Source: Gammaproteobacteria bacterium
GTDB lineage: Bacteria > Pseudomonadota > Gammaproteobacteria > UBA6429 > Thiohalophilaceae
Reading direction: 5' to 3'
Length of the DNA: 50,358 nucleotides
Assembly (NCBI GenBank): GCA_029881995.1
Contig: JAOULO010000022.1
Location: forward strand, 1-50,358
Shown piece by piece: positions 25,730 to 33,519 of this stretch. The position numbers and the translations under genes are program-made. The notes beneath the pieces are model-generated. The model had not been told where the DNA came from. It made no database searches and saw only the letters and a list, made by a program, of their open reading frames with translations. Positions within the stretch are counted from its first letter, which is position 1, and each line of letters starts with the position of its first letter.

Positions 25730-28630
25730 ATGCCAGTTGTTCATAATCCCATTCAGCCCCCAGAGGGTCGGATCGAAGTCAAAAATACCACCTGCTATAT
25801 GTGCGCCTGCCGTTGCGGCATTCGCGTCACCCTGCGTGATGGCGAAGTTCGCTATATTCAGGGCAACCCGGATCACCCGCTGAACAAGGGCGTCATCTGT
25901 GCCAAGGGCGCCTCCGGCATCATGAAGCAGTATTCCCCGGCCCGCCTCACCAAGCCTCTGCGCCGTAAACAGGAGGCACTGCGTGGTGATGCCCAGTTTG
26001 AGGAGATCGAATGGGATGAGGCCTTTGGCATTATGGAAGAGCGCCTCAAACACCTGCGCGAGACTGACCCAAAGAAATTTGCCCTCTTCACCGGCCGTGA
26101 CCAGATGCAGGCCCTCACCGGCCTGTTCGCCAAACAATACGGCACACCAAACTATGCCGCCCACGGGGGTTTCTGTTCCGTAAACATGGCCACCGGGATG
26201 ATCTACACCATCGGGGGTTCCTTCTGGGAATTCGGTGGCCCGGATCTGGAACGTGCCAAGCTGTTCATCATGATTGGCACCGCCGAAGACCACCACTCTA
26301 ATCCGATGAAGATGGCCCTGTCTCAGTTTAAACGTAATGGTGGTCGTTTTATTTCCATCAATCCGGTGCGCACCGGCTACTCGGCTATTGCCGATGAGTG
26401 GGTACCCATCAAGCCCGGTACCGATGGGGCGCTGATGCTATCCATTATCCATGAGCTGATTCGTACCGGCCTGTTCGACCGTGAATTTTTGACTCAGTAC
26501 ACCAATGCGGCTGAGTTAGTGAGTACTGACGAACAGTCTGATGACTTTGGCCTGTTTATCCGTACCGACATCCCACTGGATCCTCACTGTTTTGATCCCC
26601 AGGATCGCGTCTGGTGGGATCGTGATGAAGACAAGGCCGTACACTCTCGCACAGAGGGTGTCGAACCCCGCCTGCTGGGTGAATTCACCCTGGCCGATGG
26701 CCGCAAGGCAAAACCCTCTTTCCAGTTACTGAAAGAGCGCACTGATCAGTACAATCCAGAATGGGCTGAGAGTGTTACCGGCATCCCGGCTGATACCATC
26801 CGCCGCCTGGCCTATGAAATGGGTATCACCGCCCGTGATGAGAAAATTGAATTACCCATCGCCTGGACCGATGCCTGGGGCAAGGACCACGAAACCATCA
26901 CTGGTAACCCTGTGGCCTTCCACTCCATGCGTGGTACGGCGGCGCACTCCAATGGTTTCCAGACTATTCGCGCCATGTCTATATTGATGACCATCCTGGG
27001 TACCATCGACCGTCCCGGTGGCTTCCGCCACAAGGCACCCTTCCCGCGGCCGATTCCACCCTGTGCCAAGACACCAAACAGCATTCACGGTGTGAAACCC
27101 AATACGCCCCTGGGTGGCATGCCACTTGGCTGGCCAGCGGATCCGAATGACCTGTTTGTCGATGATGACGGTAACCCCATCCGTATCGATAAGGGCTTCA
27201 GCTGGGAATTTCCGCTCTCGGCCCACGGCCTGATGCACAATGTGATCACCAATGCCTGGCGCGGTGACCCCTATACCATCGACACCCTGCTGATCTTCAT
27301 GGCCAATATGGCCTGGAACTCCAGCATGAACACCGATGAAGTGCGCAAAATGCTCAACGACAAGGACGACAACGGTGAATACAAGATCCCGTATATCATC
27401 GTGGCCGATGCCTTCCAGTCAGAGATGACGGCCTATGCAGATCTGATCCTGCCTGATACCACTTATCTGGAACGTCACGACGTGATGTCCATGCTGGATC
27501 GCCCGATTTCCGAATACGATGGCCCGGTGGATTCTGTGCGTATCCCGGTAGTGCCCCCCAAAGGTGACTGCAAACCCTTCCAGGAAGTGCTCATTGAAAT
27601 GGGTTCACGCCTGAAATTACCCGCCTTTGTTGATAAGGAAGGTAAGCGTAAATTCCGTGACTACCCTGATTTCGTGGTCAACTACGAGACCGAGCCAGGC
27701 TCCGGCATCGGCTTCCTCGCTGGCTGGCGTGGCAAGGGTGGTGAGAAATTCATGAAGGGCGAGCCCAACCCGAACCAGTGGAAGATGTATGAAGAAAATA
27801 ACTGCGTCTACCAGTACCATCTGCCCAAGTCCTACCAGTACATGCGTAACTGGAACCGGGGTTACCTGAACTGGGCCCAGGAACATCGTCTGATGCGCTT
27901 TGCCGAGCCTATCAACATCCACATCTATTCCGAGGTGCTGATGAAGTTCCGCCTCGCGGCACAAGGCAAGACCGAGGGCAAACAGCCACCGGCTCACCTG
28001 CGCAAGCGTATCGAGACCCATTTCGATCCACTGCCCTTCTATAGCGAGCCTTTAGAATCGCAGCTGACCGATAAACACAAGTATCCTCTCAATGCCATCA
28101 CTCAGCGTCCCATGGCCATGTATCACAGTTGGGATTCGCAGAATGCCTGGCTGCGTCAGATCCATACTTATAACTATATGTATGTACACCCTAGCACGGC
28201 ACAGAAAGCCGGTATTGAGGATGGCGGCTGGATGTGGGCCGAGTCCATGCATGGCAAGGTTCGCTGCCTGTGTCGTTACACGGAAGCCCTTGAACCGGGT
28301 ACTATCTGGACCTGGAACGCCATCGGTAAATCCAAAGGCGCCTGGCGTCTGGATGATGATGCCAATGAGTCGCAGAAGGGCTTCCTGCTCAATCACCTGA
28401 TCTCAGAAGAGCTGCCCGCCCACGAGGCAGGCGAGCATGTCTCCAACTCTGATCCACTGACGGGTCAGGCCGGCTGGTATGACGTACGTGTACGTATCTA
28501 CAAGGCAGAAGAGGGTGAAGAGAATGTCTCATATCCACAATTCAATGCCATGCCTGCCCTGCCAGGTACGGAAAAAACTAACAAGTGGCAGGCCTTCTTT
28601 GCCGGCCTGTTTACCAGGGGAGGCAAATAG
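25730..28630 (+). CDS. soeA: Sulfite dehydrogenase, molybdopterin catalytic subunit
   Basis: 966 residues of the DMSO-reductase superfamily. The N-terminal [4Fe-4S] ligands are C22-x2-C25-x3-C29 and C57 (CYMCACRCG ... GVICAKG). Typical molybdopterin segments follow, including GRDQMQALTGLFAKQYGTPN, ISINPVRTGYSAIADEW and the C-terminal MoCo domain (NAITQRPMAMYHSWDSQNAW). There is no Tat signal, so the subunit is cytoplasmic, as known for SoeA. Together with soeB and soeC it matches SoeABC, which oxidises sulfite directly to sulfate and delivers electrons to the quinone pool. Size, the missing signal and linkage to aprMBA favour this over polysulfide, thiosulfate or tetrathionate reductases, but substrate identity is by family only. 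The soeB start follows its stop directly. Confidence 0.9.
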   Translation: MPVVHNPIQPPEGRIEVKNTTCYMCACRCGIRVTLRDGEVRYIQGNPDHPLNKGVICAKGASGIMKQYSPARLTKPLRRKQEALRGDAQFEEIEWDEAFGIMEERLKHLRETDPKKFALFTGRDQMQALTGLFAKQYGTPNYAAHGGFCSVNMATGMIYTIGGSFWEFGGPDLERAKLFIMIGTAEDHHSNPMKMALSQFKRNGGRFISINPVRTGYSAIADEWVPIKPGTDGALMLSIIHELIRTGLFDREFLTQYTNAAELVSTDEQSDDFGLFIRTDIPLDPHCFDPQDRVWWDRDEDKAVHSRTEGVEPRLLGEFTLADGRKAKPSFQLLKERTDQYNPEWAESVTGIPADTIRRLAYEMGITARDEKIELPIAWTDAWGKDHETITGNPVAFHSMRGTAAHSNGFQTIRAMSILMTILGTIDRPGGFRHKAPFPRPIPPCAKTPNSIHGVKPNTPLGGMPLGWPADPNDLFVDDDGNPIRIDKGFSWEFPLSAHGLMHNVITNAWRGDPYTIDTLLIFMANMAWNSSMNTDEVRKMLNDKDDNGEYKIPYIIVADAFQSEMTAYADLILPDTTYLERHDVMSMLDRPISEYDGPVDSVRIPVVPPKGDCKPFQEVLIEMGSRLKLPAFVDKEGKRKFRDYPDFVVNYETEPGSGIGFLAGWRGKGGEKFMKGEPNPNQWKMYEENNCVYQYHLPKSYQYMRNWNRGYLNWAQEHRLMRFAEPINIHIYSEVLMKFRLAAQGKTEGKQPPAHLRKRIETHFDPLPFYSEPLESQLTDKHKYPLNAITQRPMAMYHSWDSQNAWLRQIHTYNYMYVHPSTAQKAGIEDGGWMWAESMHGKVRCLCRYTEALEPGTIWTWNAIGKSKGAWRLDDDANESQKGFLLNHLISEELPAHEAGEHVSNSDPLTGQAGWYDVRVRIYKAEEGEENVSYPQFNAMPALPGTEKTNKWQAFFAGLFTRGGK

Positions 28631-29365
28631 ATGACTCAGTTAGCCCTTGTTATCGATCTGAATGTCTGTGTTGGCTGCCATGCCTGTGTCACCAGCTGTA
28701 AGGAATGGAACACCTCTGGACCTGCCGGTTCCATGTGTGACGACAATCCTTATGGCCAGGATCCTACTGGGACCTTTTTTAACCGCGTCCAGACTTATGA
28801 GATCGGTGAGTTTCCGACCACGGAAACCCTGCACTTCCCTAAGAGCTGCCTGCACTGTGAAGATCCACCCTGTGTCCCCGTCTGTCCAACCGGCGCCAGT
28901 TACAAGCGTGAAGAAGACGGTATTGTGCTGGTCGACTATGATAAGTGCATCGGTTGTCGTTACTGTTCATGGGCCTGCCCCTATGGCGTACGTGAGATAG
29001 ATGAACACATGAAGGTGATGAAGAAGTGTACCCTGTGTGTGGATCGTATATACGACGAGTCGTTGCCAGCCAATGAACGCAAGCCGGCCTGTGTCCTGGC
29101 CTGCCCAACAAGCGCACGGCTGTTTGGTGATGTGCACGATCCCGAATCACCCATTTCGATCACCATTCGTGAGGAAGGTGGTTATCAGCTGATGCCCGAA
29201 TGGGGCACCAAGCCATCTAACCACTACCTGCCGCGACGCAAGACCCGCATGCACATCCACGAAGATGAGCTGCAGCGTGCTGACAACCCACTCAAGAAAG
29301 AACAGAGAAGTGGTACCAGTGCACCAGTCGATGCGCCGACCTTGGACGATTCGACATCCTGGTAA
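28631..29365 (+). CDS. soeB: Sulfite dehydrogenase, iron-sulfur subunit
   Basis: 244 residues of the DmsB/NrfC type. Four cysteine groups give four [4Fe-4S] clusters: CVGCHACVTSCKEWN, CLHCEDPPCVPVCPTGA, CIGCRYCSWACPYG, and CTLCVDRIYDE with ACVLACPTSA. The protein transfers electrons from SoeA to SoeC and has no signal peptide, consistent with a cytoplasmic complex. The ATG abuts the soeA stop codon. The C-terminus is polar and disordered-looking (after about residue 205). A 24-bp inverted repeat lies 17 bp after its stop, within the operon. Confidence 0.92.
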   Translation: MTQLALVIDLNVCVGCHACVTSCKEWNTSGPAGSMCDDNPYGQDPTGTFFNRVQTYEIGEFPTTETLHFPKSCLHCEDPPCVPVCPTGASYKREEDGIVLVDYDKCIGCRYCSWACPYGVREIDEHMKVMKKCTLCVDRIYDESLPANERKPACVLACPTSARLFGDVHDPESPISITIREEGGYQLMPEWGTKPSNHYLPRRKTRMHIHEDELQRADNPLKKEQRSGTSAPVDAPTLDDSTSW

Positions 29366-29382
29366 TTATTTTATTTACAACT

Positions 29383-29442
29383 GTAGGAGCGGACTGTGTC
29401 CGCGATTTATTCAATTTCATCGCGGACACAGTCCGCTCCTAC
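29383..29442. repeat. Perfect 24-bp inverted repeat between soeB and soeC
   Basis: The arms at 29383-29406 and 29419-29442 are exact reverse complements around a 12-nt loop. The outer end reads GTAGGAGCGGACTGTGTCCG. Repeats of this GTAGGAGCGGA type are dispersed palindromes in several gammaproteobacteria. Here it sits inside an operon, ends 30 nt before the soeC ATG, and has no terminal T run, so it is unlikely to be a complete terminator. It could stabilise or attenuate the mRNA. Confidence 0.9.
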
Positions 29443-29471
29443 CAAAAATTGAAATTAAAATTGGAGCTGCT

Positions 29472-30449
29472 ATGCATCCCGCGTTTTCAGTTATTTTTCT
29501 TACCACCTTAATCGGCGTAGGCCAGGGTATTTTCCTGGCCCTCTTTACCGGTCAGAGTTACTCAGCGGTTGAGTTATTACCCACTCAACACAGCGCCAAC
29601 TTTTATGGAAACGGTGCCATCATCGCATTACTATTTCTAATCGGTGGCCTGATTGCATCCTTCTTCCATCTGGGTCACCCAGAACGGGCCTGGCGCGCCG
29701 CCAGTCAGTGGCGTACTTCATGGCTATCACGAGAAGTCATAGCCCTGCCTATACTCATGGGCCTGGTGTTTATCTACGGCGTCATGCACCATATGGGCTG
29801 GGACAGTATCCTGCTTACAACAGATAAAGGTGCAAAACTATCACTCACCCTGATCGTAGCCACACTGGGTATGCTGGCTACGTTTGCATTATTCCTCTGC
29901 ACCGGCATGATCTACGCTTGCCTGAAATTTTTACAGGAATGGTACAGCCCACTCACAGTAATTAACTACACCCTCTACGGCACCGCCTCCGGCTTTTTAT
30001 TAATGACTGCCTTTGCCAATGTCAGCGCACCGGATCTGATGAGCTTCTACGGCATCTGGTCGATGATCATCATCATTGCCGTATTTATAACCCGCTTCGC
30101 CAGCCTGGTTCGAAATGCTCGCATCAAATATAAATCCACCATGCAAACAGCACTTGGTGTACGTCATACCAAGATTCAGCAAAAGGCCATGGGCTTCATG
30201 GGTGGCTCAGTCAACACCCGTGACTTCTTCCATCACACTTCTTTGATGTTTATGCGTAATATGAAGTGGATATTTATGCTGCTGGTTGGACCAATTCCAT
30301 TCGTGCTTTTATGGATAGGCATGGAAAGTCAAAGTACCTCGACGTTATTAACAGCTTTTGTGGTGATGTACATTGGACTGATTGCAGAGAGGTGGTTTTT
30401 CTTTGCGCAGGCGAATCATCCGCAAAATCTTTATTATCAAACTGTTTAA
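29472..30449 (+). CDS. soeC: Sulfite dehydrogenase, membrane anchor subunit
   Basis: 325 residues from the ATG at 29472, with GGAG 6 nt upstream. The frame is open back to 29265 through the palindrome and into soeB, but that extension is not protein-like for this family. The sequence MHPAFSVIFLTTLIGVGQG and the motif FFHLGHPERAWRA are typical of DmsC/NrfD-like anchors. About eight transmembrane helices are visible. It anchors SoeAB on the cytoplasmic side and passes electrons to quinone. Its operon ends in a strong terminator 25 bp downstream. Confidence 0.9.
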   Translation: MHPAFSVIFLTTLIGVGQGIFLALFTGQSYSAVELLPTQHSANFYGNGAIIALLFLIGGLIASFFHLGHPERAWRAASQWRTSWLSREVIALPILMGLVFIYGVMHHMGWDSILLTTDKGAKLSLTLIVATLGMLATFALFLCTGMIYACLKFLQEWYSPLTVINYTLYGTASGFLLMTAFANVSAPDLMSFYGIWSMIIIIAVFITRFASLVRNARIKYKSTMQTALGVRHTKIQQKAMGFMGGSVNTRDFFHHTSLMFMRNMKWIFMLLVGPIPFVLLWIGMESQSTSTLLTAFVVMYIGLIAERWFFFAQANHPQNLYYQTV

Positions 30450-30473
30450 TAACAGTTTAATACTGGATAGATC

Positions 30474-30497
30474 AAAGCACCTTCGGGTGCTTTTTTA
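30474..30497 (+). terminator. Rho-independent terminator of soeABC
   Basis: The stem AAAGCACC/GGTGCTTT around a TTCG tetraloop is followed by T residues, about 25 bp after the soeC stop. This is a textbook intrinsic terminator. An additional AAACTG/CAGTTT inverted repeat overlaps the soeC stop. Confidence 0.92.
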
Positions 30498-30535
30498 TTG
30501 CTCATTACTTCCCTCCCCCTTTAGATAAACTCAGT

Positions 30536-30556
30536 CCCCCTCCTCGCAGGAGGGGG
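30536..30556. repeat. C-rich/G-rich palindrome
   Basis: CCCCCTCCT and AGGAGGGGG pair perfectly around CGC, followed by TAGGGGGGTGGT. This resembles dispersed intergenic palindromes found in many proteobacteria. It lies at the outer side of repeat copy A. Confidence 0.7.
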
Positions 30557-30605
30557 TAGGGGGGTGGTGATCGATCGAGGTTCTTCGCTTTTTTCTTTTA
30601 ATTTG

Positions 30606-30849
30606 AGTCGCTATCGCGATGCCTGATCTTAAGTCCGTTCTCGGACGGACGGCCGAGGTACTTTCTCTTGAACGGCCAAGAGAAAGTACCCAAAGAGAAG
30701 GCCGCCCTATGATGGCACAAACCTGTGTTTGGATTTTGGTTTTTTGTTGAGCACTGGCGATGGGATATCCATATCCCAGCGCCAATGCGGCGGCGTCCAT
30801 GCCGCCCCTATTTGTATAATAAAAAACCAAAATCCAAACACGTGCCATC
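30606..30849 (-). repeat. Non-coding dispersed repeat, copy A (inverted partner of copy B)
   Basis: A structured element that aligns, in reverse orientation, with 31985-32388. Its inner part (30711-30849) is MITE-like: GATGGCAC at 30711-30718 and GTGCCATC at 30842-30849, plus a perfect 21-bp inverted repeat (30725-30745 and 30821-30841; core GTTTGGATTTTGG). The outer part has a 14-bp hairpin, GGTACTTTCTCTTG/CAAGAGAAAGTACC (30657-30690), and GTCCGTTCTCGGACGGAC. No transposase or coding region is present. Together with copy B it brackets the two cassette ORFs. Confidence 0.8.
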
Positions 30850-30981
30850 GAAGGGGATTGATCCTCTAGATGGGCAGGAGTAGGCTTAAAGATAACTACT
30901 TACAACGGACATATTTCCCTTATTGGAAACATACTTCCATATATGGATATATCCAATAATTATAGTTAAGTGTGAAAATAT

Positions 30982-31380
30982 ATGCGCTATTTTCTAGACA
31001 CCATAGATATCTACTTAGGAACAATATTATTTTGGTCTATGATGGCTTATTTTCTAGCCCCTATTTTATTAAACAAATTAAAACCAATACCAAGGAATGT
31101 CCCAACAAATGAAAGAAGAAGGGAACATTGGGCTGTTTTCTTTCTGAAATGGGGAAATGCAATCTCAATAACTTTGTCTGTTTTGTATGTGTTTGCATAT
31201 ATATTTGCATTTCAGCAACTCATACCAAGTAATTATGAATTTATAAATCTGCAATGGGAACTAAAGAATACATTTATAAAGTATGGTGCTTTTTTGATTC
31301 CGGTGATTTTTATTGAGAATCAGTATTATTTTTCTGAACTACAGATACCAGGAGTCAATTATGATGAATCAAACACTTAA
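30982..31380 (+). CDS. Cassette-borne small membrane protein, unknown
   Basis: 132 residues with about three hydrophobic segments: YLGTILFWSMMAYFLAPILL, NAISITLSVLYVFAYIFAF and YGAFLIPVIFIENQYYF. It is probably an inner-membrane protein, and I do not recognise a family. It is very AT-rich compared with the soe genes. There is no clear ribosome binding site before the ATG, which is common for integron cassette genes. Its TAA stop (31378-31380) lies inside the R'' box of an attC-like site, the classical geometry of a gene cassette. No integrase is in the window. Confidence 0.65.
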   Translation: MRYFLDTIDIYLGTILFWSMMAYFLAPILLNKLKPIPRNVPTNERRREHWAVFFLKWGNAISITLSVLYVFAYIFAFQQLIPSNYEFINLQWELKNTFIKYGAFLIPVIFIENQYYFSELQIPGVNYDESNT

Positions 31381-31431
31381 CAAGGCACCAAAGCCGACGC
31401 AAAAAACGCGCAGCTTGGTTTGTCGTTAGAC
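31375..31431 (+). mobile_element. attC-like integron recombination site (57 bp)
   Basis: R'' ACTTAAC (31375-31381) fits RYYYAAC, and R' GTTAGAC (31425-31431) fits GTTRRRY. Between them CCAAAGC can pair with GCTTGG, leaving one extrahelical A, as in the L''/L' boxes, with a further CGC/GCG stem and a short loop. The 57-bp length equals the short end of known attC sites. The stop codon of the preceding ORF lies within R''. Confidence 0.72.
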
Positions 31432-31444
31432 AAATATAATAGAT

Positions 31445-31888
31445 ATGATATTTATTGAAATCGCAACATTAATTACAGCGGTCATTCTTACGATTTTATG
31501 GGTGACTAATCCTGATGGAAATTATGAGCCATACACAGTACTTTGTACCTTTTTATTTGTTGGTCTTGAGATTGTCCGTCGCAGAAATATACATAATAAA
31601 GAAATAGAACCTGATCTAAGCCCAATTCCAAAAAAACCAAAATCGATAGAACCTTATTCAAAACCCGCTCGAATAAAACCAAAAGAAAATGCTGCCGAGG
31701 ATAAATCTGTAACATTTTGTGCAAAGTGCGGATACACCCCTGGTTCTTATTCATCATGCATTAGTGGTACAACACACAACTTTCAGGAAGTACCCGGAAA
31801 ACTAGGCGACTACTATTGTCAAAAATGTGGCGTGCAACCTGGTTCCTATTCCAGTTGTGTTGGAGTAACAAACCATGAATTTGCCTAA
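31445..31888 (+). CDS. Cassette-borne membrane protein with duplicated zinc-knuckle-like motif
   Basis: 147 residues. Two N-terminal hydrophobic segments (about 2-19 and 29-42) form a hairpin anchor, followed by a Lys/Pro-rich linker (about 50-85). The C-terminal part holds two copies of a metal-site-like motif: CAKCGYTPGSYSSC then H after a short gap, and CQKCGVQPGSYSSC then H. The spacing C-x2-C-G-x2-PGSYSSC with a trailing HNF or HEF suggests a treble-cysteine-plus-histidine zinc site, repeated at about 36-residue spacing. I do not recognise the family. The ATG lies 13 nt after the upstream attC without a clear ribosome binding site, and its TAA stop lies in the R'' box of a second attC-like site, so it looks like a second gene cassette. 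Confidence 0.68.
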   Translation: MIFIEIATLITAVILTILWVTNPDGNYEPYTVLCTFLFVGLEIVRRRNIHNKEIEPDLSPIPKKPKSIEPYSKPARIKPKENAAEDKSVTFCAKCGYTPGSYSSCISGTTHNFQEVPGKLGDYYCQKCGVQPGSYSSCVGVTNHEFA

Positions 31889-31930
31889 CGGGACGCCGCA
31901 AAGCGGCGCCCCCTAGCTTAAACGATAAAC
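31883..31930 (+). mobile_element. Degenerate attC-like site (48 bp)
   Basis: R'' GCCTAAC (31883-31889) fits RYYYAAC and contains the stop of the preceding ORF. A strong hairpin follows: GGGACGCCGC, AAA, GCGGCGCCCC, with an unpaired A like the extrahelical base of attC. This block resembles the centre of the well-known attC of aadA1 (GACGCCGC ... GCGGCGC). The R' box is degenerate, GATAAAC (31924-31930) instead of GTTRRRY. It may be a decayed or hybrid site. Confidence 0.5.
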
Positions 31931-31984
31931 ATAACCCCTTCACTTAATCACAACAGCCATTTCGCTTTCACCCAGTACACCTTT

Positions 31985-32388
31985 GATGGCGCGTGTTTGG
32001 GTTTTGGTTTTTTAAAATATAGATTAGGGGCGGCATGGACGACCTGAGCGATAGCGAAGAAGTGCCGAATGAAACCCGAAGGGGTTCTACGGTGCGCCGC
32101 CGCATTGGCAGAGGGGTGGACGAAGTACAAGGATGTACTAGTGTCGCGGGAGGCATGGATGCCGGGAGCGACTGCCCCTTCTGCCAATGCTCAACAAAAA
32201 ACAAAAATCCAAACACACGTTTGCGCCATCATAGGGGTGACCTTTACCGCTCCTGGCCATCCATGGCCCCGCGGCATTAGTACTTCCTGTACGTCATCTT
32301 TGGTTACTTTCGCTTAGACAAGTAAGAGAAAGTAACTCGGCTGTCCGTCCGAGAACGGGCTTAGATCAACAGCATCGACGCCAGTCGA
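31985..32388 (+). repeat. Non-coding dispersed repeat, copy B (inverted partner of copy A)
   Basis: Aligns with the reverse complement of 30606-30849. Shared blocks are the GATGGCGC ... GCGCCATC ends (31985-31992, 32223-32230), the GTTTGG(G)TTTTGG inverted arms (31993-32013, 32196-32216), AGGGGCGGCATGGACG, TGCTCAACAAAAAAC, and CCGTCCGAGAACGG with the adjacent GAAAGTAAC hairpin. Copy B carries extra internal sequence (about 32045-32090 and 32110-32180) compared with copy A. Open frames across it are a by-product of GC content and are not annotated. The following 32389-32635 spacer has no gene. Confidence 0.75.
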
Positions 32389-32635
32389 TTCCATTTAACC
32401 CCCCTCTAATATTCCCCCTTCCTAATATTAAAAACATTTATCCAACACCCCCTGCATCTTTCCCAACATTCCACTACACTCAATACATAATAAAAATAAC
32501 ATGCAAGCAAAACGGGAAGACAGCAAATCGTCTCACCCTAAATTACAAACTAAAAAAACCTAATCTGGTTTTCCACTCCCACCGCATGGAAAACCATAAA
32601 CTCAACGCTGCGGTGTAGCATCAGGAGGAGACATC

Positions 32636-33250
32636 ATGAGTAAAATACTGGATGAAGTATTGGCCGCTAACGCGGATTATGTAGCTGACTTTGGCGACAA
32701 GGGAAATTTGCCCATGCCACCGGGCAGGCATTTTGCCATTTTGACCTGCATGGATGCCCGGCTTGACCCGGCCAAGTATGCCGGACTGGCAGAAGGTGAT
32801 GCCCATGTAATTCGAAATGCCGGAGGTCGTGCCAGTGATGACGCGATTCGATCCCTGGTTATTTCCTATAAGTTACTGGGTACCCGGGAATGGTTCGTCA
32901 TCCACCATACCGATTGCGGGATGGAGACCTTTAATAATGACATCATGGGTAATCTACTGGCCAGCAGTCTGAAGACATCCAGTGTCGATGCCACAGGCTG
33001 GCATGACAGTGGTGATGGTCCTGGCAGCATCGATGGTAAATTCGTTCAATGGCTGACCATTAGCGACTTGCCTCAAAGTGTCACAGAAGATGTGCAACGC
33101 ATCCGCAATAATTCCATGGTACCTGCTGATATCCCAATCTATGGCTATATCTATGATTGTAAAACCGGTAAGTTGATTGAAGTTCCCGAAGCGACAGAAG
33201 CCGGCAAGATTGTTAGCACCTCAAGTACAGAAGAGCTTGAGATGGCATAA
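32636..33250 (+). CDS. Beta-class carbonic anhydrase
   Basis: 204 residues with a strong ribosome binding site (AGGAGGAG) before the ATG. Zinc ligands and catalytic dyad are visible: CMDARLD (Cys38, Asp40, Arg42) and HHTDCGM (His-x2-Cys) about 55 residues later. [18 protein letters not shown] matches the beta-carbonic anhydrase core. It interconverts CO2 and bicarbonate in the cytoplasm, useful for an autotrophic sulfur oxidiser (inference). It follows the repeat/cassette island and appears monocistronic. Confidence 0.93.
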   Translation: MSKILDEVLAANADYVADFGDKGNLPMPPGRHFAILTCMDARLDPAKYAGLAEGDAHVIRNAGGRASDDAIRSLVISYKLLGTREWFVIHHTDCGMETFNNDIMGNLLASSLKTSSVDATGWHDSGDGPGSIDGKFVQWLTISDLPQSVTEDVQRIRNNSMVPADIPIYGYIYDCKTGKLIEVPEATEAGKIVSTSSTEELEMA

Positions 33251-33519
33251 AGACCACATTTGCCTATTAAACATAAACTGGATTGAACACGAGTGCAGGG
33301 AAGCACAAACATAATATTTTTTTGATAAAAATTTATTTATGCTCTATGAACCGATACGGTTTAATTGAGGATTTTTCATCCATTTAGTATACACTTGAGT
33401 AAAAATTAACCATTCATTTAACTTTGTTGATATTCAAAGCATTAACAAAACTATTGCCTGCCCCCCCTCACTTAAAAGATAATTACCAAATAATAAAAAA
33501 CCATCCAAGGGGAGGATTT

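Noticed and set aside
25724-26296. 190-residue antisense ORF over the start of soeA
   Set aside because: It mirrors a clear molybdoenzyme reading frame, has no ribosome binding site or recognisable domain, and is typical of antisense frames in GC-richer genes.
29265-29471. Upstream extension of soeC
   Set aside because: The frame stays open through the palindrome and the soeB end, but the ATG at 29472 has the ribosome binding site and the family-typical N-terminus.
31968-32317. Several ORFs of about 80 residues across repeat copy B
   Set aside because: They overlap in multiple frames on both strands of a structured non-coding repeat, and none is conserved in copy A.
30536-32388. Insertion sequence or transposon
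   Set aside because: No transposase or integrase frame is present; the repeats are non-coding, so only a MITE-like or repeat-family call is supportable.
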